Source: Epichloe hybrida (Eukaryota; Ascomycota; Sordariomycetes; Hypocreales; Clavicipitaceae). Taken from it: a DNA stretch of 32,397 bases. Below the pieces are notes generated by a model. It was not told the DNA's origin and ran no database searches. It saw only the letters and a program-made list of their open reading frames with translations. The stretch spans positions 1-32,397 of the forward strand of contig JAFEKR010000127.1 in assembly GCA_019022495.1 (NCBI GenBank), given 5' to 3'. Shown in pieces: positions 1 to 11,215 of this stretch (positions are counted from its first letter, which is position 1; each line of letters starts with the position of its first letter). A program made the translations under genes and the position numbers.

Positions 1-575
1 AGCAGCAGCAGGGGGACTATTGTGATCATATAAGTCGGGCGCCAAGTTCAATTCGCCCGTCTCAACAGCCTGGTTCTGCATCAAGGCCGGATCGAGCTGG
101 GTGGGCAGCAAAGCCGTGTTGTCTGATATTCCTGGCACGGGCGGAACAGGAACACGATGGGAAGAAGCATCGTCGTACCCGTCGCGAAGCCTTTCATAGT
201 CCGCCTGTAGAGCCAGGCACGCGCTTGTAAGGGTTTGCTCGCGCAGAGCCGCCTCCTGCAACAGCGATTCCAGATGCCGTATGCGGTGTTCCTTGCGTTC
301 CCGGTAGGCCCTCTGTGAAGCTCGATTCTGTGCTCGTCTGCGCTGTGTACGCATAGAAATGTTAGCTTACCAAAGTTGGTTCGACCGGCTTCATCATAGC
401 TCTTGACAATGTCACGATTCGGGGCAGAGGGGGGATGGGAACCGTGCGCACAGACGAAACGCCAGGCGGCGCATTTCGGTAGCGACTTTCTGATCGTCGC
501 GGTGGTGCTGAGGTCTGGGATTGGTGGTCTGGGTCTTGTTTGGCTGGTGCCGGTGCGAGTGTTGGAGTCCTCCAT
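1..575 (-). CDS. bZIP transcription factor, 5' part (gene runs off left edge)
   Basis: Read on the minus strand, 342 down to 1 encodes a fungal bZIP basic region with core NRASQRAYRERK, followed by a leucine-zipper-like heptad stretch (HRIRHLESLLQEAALREQ and on) and then a proline-rich segment that continues past base 1. The N-R-x-x-Q-R-x-Y-R pattern is the Yap/Pap1-like fungal type, so this should be a nuclear DNA-binding dimer. The 5' end is inferred. A CTAAC branch site lies about 18 nt before a CACAG acceptor at 343-345. An ATG at 575-573 can be joined in frame by a 65-nt intron (343-407, donor GTCAAG), giving a 56-residue first exon. Alternatives are an unspliced start at the ATG at 354-352, just ahead of the basic region, or another donor such as GTGCGC at 451. 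Family call is firm; the start and target genes are not. Confidence 0.78.
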
Positions 576-2723
576 GTAGACTGGGGGGCATGTAGTACGT
601 TGATTAATAAGAGATATGGAATGGAACGTAGTTGGATAACGCACGAAATACACACATACAATGTTCTATGTACATTTTTATTGTGTAAGGATATTTTCAG
701 GCAGGCAGGCAGACTTGTCGGTTGATCCATGTTGATAACGTGGCATGCTGGGATACCCAGGGGGTACCTTGGTGGTGGAGAATGTTTGGAGATGTTTTAT
801 TCATGATTTGATCAATGACACCAGACATGATGAAGCTGGGCAACGGGCATCCATTCCTATAACTGCGCTGCATTATCGATGCAGTCTGCACAGCCTCGAT
901 CGTCTTGCCCTGATGGCCGGTGTTTTTTTTCTTTTTCTTCCTCTCCTATGTACGGTATGACGACGGGTCCTCACATGAATCGCCGCATCAATGAGCCCGG
1001 CTTATGTTACGGATCCGTACATCAAAGCGGCGGTTATAGAAATTTTATCGCCAGGGGCGCGTGGTACTTTGTCTTGATCTAGCGTACACTATGTACGTAT
1101 GTACATCTCAACTGAGGAATTTCGGAGCGATCTGAACCTGAGGTTGACCTCAGTGCACTGCGGGGTCTACATGCGTAATGCGCGTCTAGGTTTGCTCATG
1201 AATTTCTTTGCCAAAAAAAAAATTTCAATCATGAATTTGATATTATGTATGTGGCACTAGGAGGTTAATAGCGGATTGTTATAGGATGGCTTCGTTGCAT
1301 ATGTAGGATTACATAGGAGATTTCTAGACCATTTACATACGGACTAGACGATACAACTAATCTACTCCACCAAGACCCACAGTGCCCTCACAGTTATGGC
1401 AAGCAAGATCTCGTCGCCGCCCTCCCTCCTCAGGGATCGCCCCTCTTCTGAAAGCCGACAACCCAAACGGCGGCGTGTCTTCCCAGAAACTTCCGGCCCG
1501 GCAAGTTCCTTAAATGGCAGGGTTACACCCCTTCATTGAACGGGGAGGGGGGGGGGGGGCCTGCCCTCGTGGGATAAACGCCATTCCGACGAACGCGCAG
1601 ATGACGAGGGAACTGTGTTGACGAACGGCCCCCTTGTATCTTTTTTTTTTTTTCCTCATCGCCCGCCAAACTCCCTGCCTCCCTGCAATGTATTTCCTTA
1701 ACCCTCGGTCAGCCTTGAGAAACAGAAAAAAAAAAAAAAAGCGAGCAAGATAACCGGCTGCACTAACACGCTACTTTCTATTTTCCCCTTCTTTCGGGTC
1801 CTTTTGTCAGGAGCATAGATGGATGTCAGGGTTCTGTGGACAGTCAGGGCAGAGAGGCACAGAGGGTTCTCGAATGATCTTAATAGATAAGAGCCGCTCT
1901 CTAGCTATAAGCTCGCCATATGTACGTAAAGAGGGGTATATAGCGAGGACTGCCCACTTTTATGTGGTAGGTTAGAGTTTAAAACCTTCACGAACTAACC
2001 CCTAGGTAGTTGCGTTCTCATAGCGCAGTAGAATCTAGTCAGCCCTCTGTTCATTCATTCATTCCGACGGTGATCGTGACACCTTTCTATTCCCCAACTT
2101 CTTTTTTTTTTCTTTCTAATTCTCCCGAAATTCCGTACAAAAACGTCCCTTGTCGCTTCGACAGAAAAAAAAAAAAAGAAAAAAAAAAAAAAAAAAGTGT
2201 TCCCGGGTCATGAGCCACGAACGAGCGCGTAGCTTGCTTGCCGTTTTTGGCAGTCCAAGAGGGGGAGGATGTTCGTTGGAGTTGCGGGCTGGGATGAAGA
2301 GGGAGGGCGATTGGCATTCTGTTTGAAAAAAAAAAAAAAAGAAAAAAAAAAAAAAAAAAGTGTTCCCGGGTCATGAGCCACGAACGAGCGCGTAGCTTGC
2401 TTGCCGTTTTTGGCAGTCCAAGAGGGGGAGGATGTTCGTTGGAGTTGCGGGCTGGGATGAAGAGGGAGGGCGATTGGCATTCTGTTTGAAAAAAAAGGAA
2501 AAAAAAAAACATTCATGGGTTTACGGAATGAATGAATGGGTTGCGAGCAACTTTGATGGTTGTATATGGATTTCTGTACAAGAAATGTTTTTGCTCTTTG
2601 TTGATGAGCCTTTTTAGAGATAATGGACATGTAACATAGCCGGCCTTCACATGACCTTCAGCTCCCGCATTGTACCAGTGTCATTCATTGCAAGGTACTA
2701 TACATACGGAGTATGTTTCACAT
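576..2723. other. Gene-free stretch, 2.1 kb
   Basis: No reading frame here looks coding on either strand. It holds the upstream region of the bZIP gene (left) and the downstream region of the Mgr3-like gene (right). It carries long homopolymers (a G run near 1547-1558, a T run near 1640, an A run near 1726-1740) and the poly(A)-spaced tandem duplication at 2165-2509, listed separately. A TACGGAGTA motif sits at 2705-2713, just after the Mgr3-like stop codon. No tRNA, 5S rRNA or transposon signature was seen. Confidence 0.6.
2165..2509. repeat. 129-bp perfect tandem duplication with poly(A) spacers
   Basis: Two copies (2197-2325 and 2360-2488) look identical over 129 bp. Each copy is preceded by a matching spacer: A13-G-A18 (2165-2196) before copy 1 and A15-G-A18 (2326-2359) before copy 2. 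Copy 2 is followed by A8-GG-A11. The repeat period is 163 bp. Reading through it in any frame gives poly-F or poly-K flanked by non-conserved peptide, so it is not coding. Confidence 0.95.
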
Positions 2724-4364
2724 TCACTTCTTGGACTGCGTCGTTGCCGCCAACCTGGCCAGCCCTCTTCTAGCCTGCTCGACACCGTCTGGGAAGCCCA
2801 ACTTCTCGCTCATATCGATGCACTGCTTGTACTTCTGCTGTGCGAGCTCCGTCTTGCCCATCATGGCAGCCACGTCAGCCCAGTTGCACAAAGCGGCAGC
2901 ACACGCTTCGTCGCACTCTGCCGTCCTCGCCTCGCCCTTGACATCCCGGCCGTGGGCATGCGCATTTTGAGCCCAGTTGAGCCCGGCCTCTAGGCACTCT
3001 GTCCTCGTCTTGGGGAGCGCCGATTGGCCGGGGAGTGAGCGTATAGATTCCGACAGCTCTGCCTCTGCCTCTGCCGTGTTGGTGTCAGGGACGGGGTGCT
3101 GCGCGAAACATGCGGCGAGGTTGTTCATGATGACGGCTCTATGGCACGGGCTCTCGCACACTTTCAGGGCCTGGAAGAACAAGGGCACGGCTAGTTGGAA
3201 CTGCGACCGCCGCTCGTAGAGCCTGCCCAGGGATTCCATCATGCCGCCCAGCTCCGTAGCCGACAGCCACGCTTGTTCGCCGGGCTTGATCCCCTCGCCT
3301 GCTCGTCTTCTAAACTCCTCTAGAGACGTCTCCACGGCCCAGACTAGATGCTCGTGGGACTTTTCGGGTTCTAGCACGTGTTCGTCCGCGTACAATTCAC
3401 CCAGCTTGACCGCCGTGCCGACAGCCTTGGCCAGCAGTCGCTGTCTCTTCCGCCATGGCGTTTCGACCTCGACGTCAGGCTCTGTTCCACTGCCAACCTT
3501 GTTCCCATCCGCGGCCCTTGCAGCGCCGTCGTTCTTGGATGCTGCTGCCGTGATTTTGCCCTCGGAAGCAGACTGTTCCATGGCCGAAATCCACTTCTTG
3601 CAGTCCTGTAGCACAGATTCGAGCACATCGATTGATGCTTTGTAACTGTTAATCTTCTCCAGCCAACATGCCACTTGGATCCGGATGCCGAGAACTTCGT
3701 CGGAGAAAGGGTCCAGCCCTATTTGAGCAACCTGCTCCATGGCCATTTTGTAATACTTGAGCGCCATTTCTGGATCCGGCTTATAGTTCGTGTAGTATAT
3801 CGCGCGCCGGAGGGTGTTGGCGACGGGTTCGGGGTACCGACTGAATTCGGAATTGTAGAATGTAAGCAAGTAGGAGCGGATGGCTATGGCAGATATGACG
3901 GCGAGCAATGCGAGTCTATGAGTGGGCGCCCATATTAGCAAAGCAAACATCATGAAAGGCGAAAGTGCATATTTATAGTTTCCGGAGCGGGACGGCAAGA
4001 AGGAAAGAAAGACAGCCTACAGGATGATGTTCATGCTCGTCAGCGCAGGCGCATCCTTGTACGCGGACCGGATGCCGCGAGGACTGATGGCGACGGCGAC
4101 ATTCCTCAGACTGGCTCCCAAGGCACGTCCCACGAACTGGCGAAACGTGGCCGGTGGCTTTGCTTGCTTGGGCGGCTGATTTTGGTTTCCCGGCGTGCTC
4201 GATTGTGATTGGAATCGTCTCTGCCTTTGCGGCAGTGAGACGACAGCTCGTAGTGTCAAGGTCGCCGATGCCAACTGGACTCGCACCGAGAGCAATCCCG
4301 GTGTCGCATGGCGTATACATCTCCCGTGGAGAGGCCTGAGCGAAGCAATTGCCGCAACCGACAT
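2724..4364 (-). CDS. Mgr3-like mitochondrial inner-membrane TPR protein
   Basis: Two exons are inferred: 4021-4364 and 2724-3915, with a 105-bp intron (donor GTAGGC at 4020, acceptor CATAG at 3916-3918, CTAAT branch). The spliced product is 511 residues, close to the 501 of yeast Mgr3. Residues 1 to about 60 are rich in R, S, A and L without acid residues, typical of a mitochondrial presequence. The splice junction rebuilds a clean membrane helix at about residues 110-131 (SMNIILLALLAVISAIA). The segments FSRYPEPVANTLRRAIYY and ALKYYKMAMEQVAQIGLDP, and the C-terminal TPR ending QARRGLARLA, fit this family. Known role in yeast: Mgr3 partners Mgr1 as an adaptor of the i-AAA protease Yme1. Retaining the intron would stop translation at once, because a TAG lies at the donor. 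The symbol is left blank because orthology was not tested. Confidence 0.75.
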
Positions 4365-4624
4365 TGTTTCGGCTGAGGCGCAATTGTTTCGCAACAGGGC
4401 TGCGATGGCTGAGAGCTTGGAACTGTGGTGGTAGCTTTGATGATGCTACTTTTGGCCACAGGAGAGAAGAAAGGCGGGCGGACGACTTGACGAGGCACTA
4501 GTCCCGATTGGGCCAAAGATCCCGAGGTGGGGGAACTGCCCACCACCGCGGAAGAAGGAAACCTTTGTTGATCCAGACAAGTCCTTACAATCACGGTAAT
4601 TCCGACACAAGATAGAGAAACAAA
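4365..4624. promoter_or_regulatory. Shared divergent promoter region, Mgr3-like / Dap1-like genes
   Basis: The two start codons point away from each other and are 260 bp apart, so both 5' UTRs and core promoters must lie here unless they overlap the genes. No TATA box or other element stands out. Reading frames crossing it are not conserved-looking. Confidence 0.6.
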
Positions 4625-5253
4625 ATGGCCGGCAGATTCGAGCCCAAGACTCCGGTTCAGTTGAACCCTCCCAAGGACGATCCCATTTCTGTTGACGAGC
4701 TTGCTAAAGCAGACGGTACGTGTCGATTGTAAAAAGCTTCATGTGAAGCTTCAATCCAGTTCACCGCCGACTGCGTGTGCGCCAACTCAGAAAATCTCCA
4801 AGCCGAGAGAAAAACAAATACCGACAAGTGAGGCTGATATAAGCAAGCTAGGCAATGATGGTGGGAAATGCTATGTCGCCATCAAGGTACGTTGACATCT
4901 CTGGCTGGTCTCGACAGACCATGGTCCCAGTATTCATAGGCTGACCAAATGATATAATAGGGCAAGGTCTACGACGTGACTGGGAACAAGGCCTACCAGC
5001 CAGGTGGCTCATACCATGGTACGTCAGATTGTTTTGTCCTCGGTCCTGGCCATATTTAACTAGTGTTATAGTCTTTGCAGGAAAGGATGCATCAAGAGCA
5101 TTAGGAAAGACGTCAACCAAGCCCGAGGATGTCAAATCGGAGTGGCACGACTTGGAGGACAAGGAGAAAGAGACTTTGAACGACTGGATTACCTTCTTCT
5201 CCAAGCGCTACAACATTGTTGGTGTCGTTGACGGTGCTACTAATATGGAATAA
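4625..5253 (+). CDS. Dap1/MAPR-family cytochrome-b5-like heme-binding protein
   Basis: Four exons join in frame: 4625-4715, 4852-4886, 4961-5018 and 5072-5253. Introns are 136, 74 and 53 bp with GTACG(T) donors and TAG acceptors. The product is 121 residues. The fold signature is clear: CYVAIKGKVYDVTGNKAY, then SYHVFAGKDASRALG (about residues 59-73), then a C-terminal stretch containing DWITFFSKRYNIVG. By analogy with human PGRMC1, Tyr60 (in SYHVFAG) matches heme ligand Tyr113 and Tyr54 matches Tyr107. Known role of the family: heme binding and support of sterol-pathway P450s (Dap1 with Erg11 in yeast). There is no signal peptide or membrane helix, as in yeast Dap1 (152 aa). It is divergent from the Mgr3-like gene. 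Confidence 0.93.
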
Positions 5254-6855
5254 TTCCTCTTTGTGGCTGAAGCTCATCTCAACAAAATAAAGTCTCGATT
5301 CACAAGTTGCCTTGCTTGTCAATATCTTCTTATGATTCACGTCGGCAACAACGGTCACGTCGCAAAATTATCGTTTGATCACACGATTCCAGGGGCGTAA
5401 ATTGTGAAAAACATACACAAACAACATTGAAATGGCCTTTGAAAACAATATGCAGAGAGCGTCCTGCTACATTGAAGTAGGGTAAATCGCGTCCCCTCGA
5501 GATGAGCTGATGAAGTAGTGCCTGATCTCATGGGCGCTGTGCCACTTGTGTACTGCAAAGTTTGGGCCTTGTGGTTGTGCACGTAGATCAGCTCCTACCC
5601 TCGAATTTGGGTTTCTTTCTGATATGTAATGAAAAAGGTAATGAGGGTGCGATCAAGAACGTATGGTGTTGAGATCTTCGTATGGTCATGGAGTCTGCGG
5701 GTCGTGCGGTGAGAAGAGACCAAATGTGCATGTCATCCCTGCAAGACTCACTCGATGACCAGAGTCTTTCTTCACGGACGAGAAGTAGTGGCAAAAAGCT
5801 TCATCATCGGCAAGGTAGGTTTCGATCGAGGGTGTGTCGTTAAGTGCCAATCAGTGCAGTCGCCTGAAAACCCCTGTTGGTTGCCTTGTGGTCGCCTTTT
5901 CAGAAACAAGGATCTGAGTGACTTGTGTCAGTACTGGCTCTTCCTTTCGCAATATTTGAAGCCCAAAAGAAAATGGCGCTCTCGGTGTAGCCATTATCTT
6001 TGGACAAAGGCATATCGAGCGGAGCACGGAGTGAAGAAAACAAGACAAGTGCAAGTGGCCGGACTTGGCGATAAAGAGGCAAGAGCGAGGCGAGGTGCGA
6101 GTCCGTCCGTCCCCGTCCACGTCCCAGAAAAGGCGTCCGCAAAGGTCAGGCACATTCATCTATCGGCCTTCTTCATGGCCGTCGCCGTCGCCCTCGCCGT
6201 CTATCAGCGAGGCATCTCCTCTCGGTCCCCTCTTGCAGCTGCATTCCCATAGGACGCCATCCATTATCATTGTCTTGCCAACCCTCTCGCTGCGCATCGG
6301 ACCCTGGCAGTTGCATCCAAAGTGTTCTTGTGCTCCTCGAAGCACTGACTCTTCGAATGCCACGCCACCGTCGCCATATGCGGGTTGCCATTCATTGTAC
6401 GCGGTAGGGAGTACAGCATCATCATCTTTCAAGCTCTGAACGACTACAAGCATTACTCGTCCCCTTGATCCCTCCAGCCCTTTTTGGCCCCTCAATAGTA
6501 GCAACACCCAACACCTGCCTTGATGTACAGTATCTCGTCACTCGACAGAGAATAGTCTCGCACGAAACGTCACAATATTGCTCGCTGCACTCGGGAACTT
6601 CGCCCATTTCGGACCTTGCAAATCAGCTGTCGATTTGTTAGGAACTGTTCATTGACAAGACTTAACGTCTTTGCTCTTTCCCTTGCCTTTTCATTTTGCC
6701 GGAAAGTTCTCCAACGTCTTGGGCACGTTCATTCAACCTCACCTGCTTTGATAAGTCCGGGTCTCGGGTAGGAGTTTTCCGTCCTGACGTCGTTGTGCTA
6801 TATTTATTGTATCCACAGTGAGCCAAGACATTGTGGCAATATTTGTGGAAGGAAA
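5254..6855. other. Gene-free stretch, 1.6 kb
   Basis: It contains the 3' UTR of the Dap1-like gene and the upstream region of the first C2H2 gene. Several open frames of 80-165 codons exist (for example 5755-6252 plus), but they lack family features and compete with frames on the opposite strand. A TATATTTATT stretch near 6800 lies about 55 bp before the C2H2 start codon. Nothing else was recognised. Confidence 0.5.
5286..5291 (+). terminator. AATAAA polyadenylation-type signal of the Dap1-like gene
   Basis: A perfect AATAAA lies 33 bp after the TAA of the Dap1-like gene, a usual distance for a fungal 3' UTR. Confidence 0.5.
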
Positions 6856-9409
6856 ATGCTTCCGAATTATCGGCCTTTGCTCGGGATGAGGCCCAGCACC
6901 CAGAACTCCAACAATGGTGGAAATGGAGGAATGCAGTTCGATCCAAACAATTGGGGGAGTGGTTACACCGCAATGACGGAAAATTCTATCATGCAACGAC
7001 CATATGCGATTCAGAAATTCTCCAATCATCCAGACGATCCATATGTTGCGACTGGCATCATCCCAACGCAGACTTCTTTGGGTAATGAACAAGCTCCCTA
7101 CACCTCGAATCCACAGAACCAACAGCAAGACGGGTATCCCAAGACCAATATTCAGCAGTCAGCCGCGCAGGCCACCGACTACGTTGACTCTGGATATGGA
7201 GGCAGCCATTTGTCTTACAGCGTTTCTAGCCCATCTGTCAGGACGGGAAAGACCGAGGATGTACTCAATCTGAAGTGTATGAAGTGCGATTATGAAGCAA
7301 AGAATAACTCAGAGCTGAGGTCTGAAATCTTGAATTTGCCCAAAAACTTGCAGTGGGATTGAACTAACATCTGCTCTGTCTTAGAAAACACATAAATCGG
7401 CACAAGAAGCCTCACAAATGTGATATCCGTAATTGTACCAAAGGCTTTGCAACACAAAATGATCTTGATAGACATAAACGAACCGTTCACCGTAAAGAAT
7501 TTTATGACAAAGGGACCACGGTGCTTTATGAATGCATCCACTGCAAAGATCAGTTAGGCAAGTCGAATACAAGGAAGAAAATCGAATGGCCTAGGAAGGA
7601 TAACTTCCTCGCACACCTCGATCGAGTACATCACATTCGATTGAGGCCTTCCGATAATTTGGATCATTACATGAGCAGAGGCCAGCAAAACCCCAAGGTT
7701 TTAATGGACACCATAAGTGGTGCCACTGGCCAAGCTCAACATCTTGCTTTACAAGGTGTCGGGACGGGAGCCCACACAGACATCAGTGGCCCACACTCGC
7801 GCATTGCCTTCGCAGATGAGCTTGCTCCAGGTGATCAAGCGAACAATGTTTTCCAGGAGCAACGTTTCTCAATGTTCATACACCGCAACTCTCATGTCCT
7901 CGCCAATGCGAGTGTGCTGGCACCCTCGACGCAACAAGAGTTCATCAGTCCGGTCATGCTAAACAGTCATGAGCACAACTTGGGTGCAAATTTACATATT
8001 GCAAACGATGATGGTTTGCAACAACCTCATACTGACCCACCTCGCAGCGTGCCACATGCAACCGGCGGCCATCGATTCAACGATGATGTACCTCATGGAG
8101 GGCATGTCCATGTTGAAAGTCGAAGCCACGGTCATATCTCCGACATTGATGAGACCAACGAATACGTCTCGGAGAACCCACCAGTCTCAGGCTCTACTGG
8201 AAACACTACAATGGCGGCGAGTCAACCCCAGCTGGAACCCACAACTCCTCCCCTGTATACAAACAGCAGTCTGGTTTCCGCGCTGTCTCCAAGTGGGATT
8301 CTGCAGTCGTCCTCTTCCCCATTGACAGCATCTGAAGACATTTTGAGACTTCTGAGACAAATACCACGCGAGACTTTGCAGGCCGCGCTCGACAACAGAA
8401 TACCTGACAGCGAAGAGGGAGGTGCGACGGAAACAGAGACGGCGTTGAAACGATCACATCTTTGTCCAACATGCCAGAAGTCTTTCAAGAGGCAGTGCGA
8501 GTTGACGTATGTACTGTGACTCGGCATTAATCGCCCTCTGCCCCGATATGTGTGCGAGCACCATCTGACCTCTTAGACACAGCAAACACAAAAAGAGGCA
8601 TTCAAAGCCTTATTTCTGTACGTGGCGGGATTGTTCAAAAAGTTTTGGAAGTAAGAACGACTGGAAAAGGCACGAAAGCAAACAACATTACAACATAGAG
8701 TCGTGGGTATGCGATGTGGAAGATTGCAAAAAGGAGTGGAACCGTCGTGAAACGTTCAAGATGCATCTTAAAAACGCCCACTTCATCTGTCCCGAGGATA
8801 TTGACAGTAGAGTTGACCAATGTCGACAAGGCAAACACTGCAATGCATACTTTTGGTGTGGATTCTGCGTTCAACGCATCGACGTTGATCTCAACGACGG
8901 GAACGGCAATGCGTGGACCAAAAGATTCGACCACGTTGACGCCCACTTTTGCGGCAGAGGTGCCTATTCTCAGCAAAGCATCGAAGAATGGAAGCACGAA
9001 ACCCAGACACCTGTCGCTGCTCCAGATTCCAGTTATGGAAGCCCACACCCTGGTATCACAATGAGCCAAACCGTCTCCAGTGCGTCTGCCTCGCAGAAGA
9101 GACCAGCGGACCCGATGTTCTCGGAAGTACCTCGTCGAAAGAGGAAAAGAAACAAATGGGCAGAAATGTGGCAATGTGTAAGTCACTCAGTCGGCGCCGT
9201 AAGCGACTCTGACTAACAAGACTTTGCAGTGCGAATGCGCCATGTTCATGAACTTGAGGACATCCTCAGCCTGTGTCAGCTGTGGACGCTATCGATGTCA
9301 CGAATGTCCCATCACAAAAGAACTCCTGCCTGATGAAGATGCACCAGAGACGGGGCAAGATGAACAGCAACGCCAAGACTCGCAATACCTCTCCCTGTGC
9401 GCTGGCTAG
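6856..9409 (+). CDS. Multi-C2H2 zinc-finger protein with C-terminal Cys4 cluster
   Basis: Four exons are inferred: 6856-7319, 7385-8506, 8577-9177 and 9230-9409, with introns of 65, 70 and 52 bp; the product is 788 residues. The start is the first ATG in the frame. Two C2H2 fingers lie at residues 141-161 (C-X2-C-X12-H-X3-H) and 167-190 (C-X4-C-X12-H-X4-H). A long Ser/Pro/Gln-rich, probably disordered middle follows. A second block of fingers starts with CPTCQKSFKRQC and continues with CTWRDCSKSF...H and CDVEDCKKEWNRRETF...H. Next come a Cys-rich region (CNAYFWCGFC), a basic nuclear-localisation-like run (PRRKRKRNK), and a terminal cluster WQCCECAMFMNLR then CVSCGRYRCHECP, which resembles a RanBP2-type zinc ribbon. 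Introns 1 and 2 interrupt fingers and intron 3 falls between the first two cysteines of the last cluster, so splicing is needed to complete them. Probably a nuclear DNA- or RNA-binding regulator; target unknown. Confidence 0.88.
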
Positions 9410-10934
9410 GAGCAGATGCACGAGAATGAGGCTTACGACGTGTGCATAATGGGCATGGATCTGTGCGAGCTATGACTGAACTGATGATAATGATTGAATG
9501 ATGCGAATAGGGTAAGTCGGATCTACGTATTATTCTTGGATCCATGTTCCTGACAAGGGAGGTTCGCCGAGAATGAGAATCTGGTTCTCAAACCGGGCCC
9601 CCTCAGCTCTGAATAGACGAGACACCTTTCAGGCTCTACCAAGATACTTTCTTGCGTCAATGTGGCAGCGACTCGTTGGATCGTGCATGTACGTAAGATG
9701 GATGACCCAGTGCTAGTATTAGGCACCTGCACCCCCCTTTCCCATGGCTGCATGCAGCAGCCTGCAGGACGGGCGGCATCTCCACCACCCAGCGCCTTGG
9801 TGCCATGCAGTTGGGAAATGACGATGAGTATTATTCCGTGGACTCCGTGGTAGTGGTGAGAGGCGGGCCAAGATGATGCAGCGATTTGGACTATCCCTGG
9901 CCATGCTTGGGGAGAACCAGCAGGCCGGTACCAGCCAGCATCTGATGAATCACATTGAAACACACGGCAGATAGCATCTCTTGCCGTCCCATCCCGTGGC
10001 GTCCCGTCCCGTCTACTGCGAATCTGCGGCTGGTCCCGTCCCGTCCCCTTTAGTCCACTCCAACCCAGCCGATCATCTTATCCTCCATCAAGTAAGTATG
10101 CCAGCAGAGCGGCCGCTCTCGGGGTTTCCGCCGCCCTGCAGAAAACATCAACAACACACACCTACGGAGCAACTCGTTTGGATGAATGAACATTGAACAT
10201 GCGCATACGGAGTACTGTCGTCTACCACGGGGCCCTGGGATGAGCGAAAGCTACTCCGCGCCTCCCAACGGCGTTTACTGCAAGAACGCACGCCAAGGCG
10301 CGGCCCGCAACAAGGGGGGCCATGCAGTCTCAGTCTTGTTGTGTTGGGTTGCCATTTTGTGAGAATAACGCGTCCAGGTAGGGTCGGATTGAAAGAGCAC
10401 TCCACTTTACGGAGAGACATGGGACGGGATGAGAGACACATGGTGATCGACAGAAACCCTGGGGCTGAACTTTGCTTTTCCCCCCTCTTTTCTTTTTCTT
10501 CTTCTTCTTCTATTGACTGGCTGACGCGTTTCGGGTTGACCAGATTGTCGGGAAATGACTGGGAATTCCTAAACTGCCGCTGATATGCATGACCAGATGT
10601 TTGCTGGCAAGGCGAACTGCAAGTGTTATTCACGGAGATTCCACGCACCCCCGGCCCGTCGAGTTTACTTCCCCGGCCGATTAACAAAGGTTCTTCTGAG
10701 CAAGTCTAATCTTGGCGAGAAAAAAAAAAAAAAAACCCCCCATGCTAGAGTCCCGGGTGGTCACCATTCTGGGGTAGCACAAACGTTTCCCACGGCGAAT
10801 GAAACGGATGCGAATACAGCGCTAGACGCCGCCAAAGTGTTTCGCGTTTCGCCACAAGTTGCTGCAGATTCGAGGCGGCAGGGCGACCACTGACTGGGCT
10901 GGGCCTTGCTTGCATGGGACACAAAGAAGTTTGC

Positions 10935-10955
10935 ACTCCGTAATCCGTACGGAGT
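10935..10955. repeat. Inverted repeat ACTCCGTA / TACGGAGT, 5-bp loop
   Basis: Arms 10935-10942 and 10948-10955 are perfectly complementary over 8 bp with a 5-nt spacer. It is one of several related elements in this window. Confidence 0.85.
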
Positions 10956-11181
10956 AATATTGGAAGGCTCGATTCGGGGTTGCTGGCGCGGGGCCGTCCC
11001 GCATATCGTTGTAAGCCCCCCGTTGTTTGGATAAGGAAGGGTGCGGTTAGACGGATACATGTATGTACGGACGTATTATTAGGGGCGCCCATGTTTTCTT
11101 TCTTGTCTCTTTTCCCGCTTTGCCGGCAAATCGTCTGAAGAAGCGCAAGAGAGAGGGAGGGGCATCTTGGTCTAATTATAG

Positions 11182-11215
11182 TACTCCGCACTGCGTAATT
11201 ACCCGACACGGAGTA
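11182..11215. repeat. Inverted repeat TACTCCG / CGGAGTA, 20-bp spacer
   Basis: Arms 11182-11188 and 11209-11215 are complementary. They are followed directly by three copies of a direct AATCCGT heptamer up to about 11238. Confidence 0.75.

Noticed and set aside
2087..2630. Minus-strand open frames of about 140 codons rich in Phe
   Set aside because: They are translations of the poly(A)-spaced tandem duplication and show no conserved sequence apart from the duplicated unit itself.
5755..6252. Plus-strand open frame of 165 codons
   Set aside because: No domain, a competing opposite-strand frame of similar length, and no splice partners; it lies where the next gene's promoter is expected.
10148..10687. 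Minus-strand open frame of 179 codons
   Set aside because: Low-complexity Glu run from a CTT repeat and otherwise random composition; no family resemblance.
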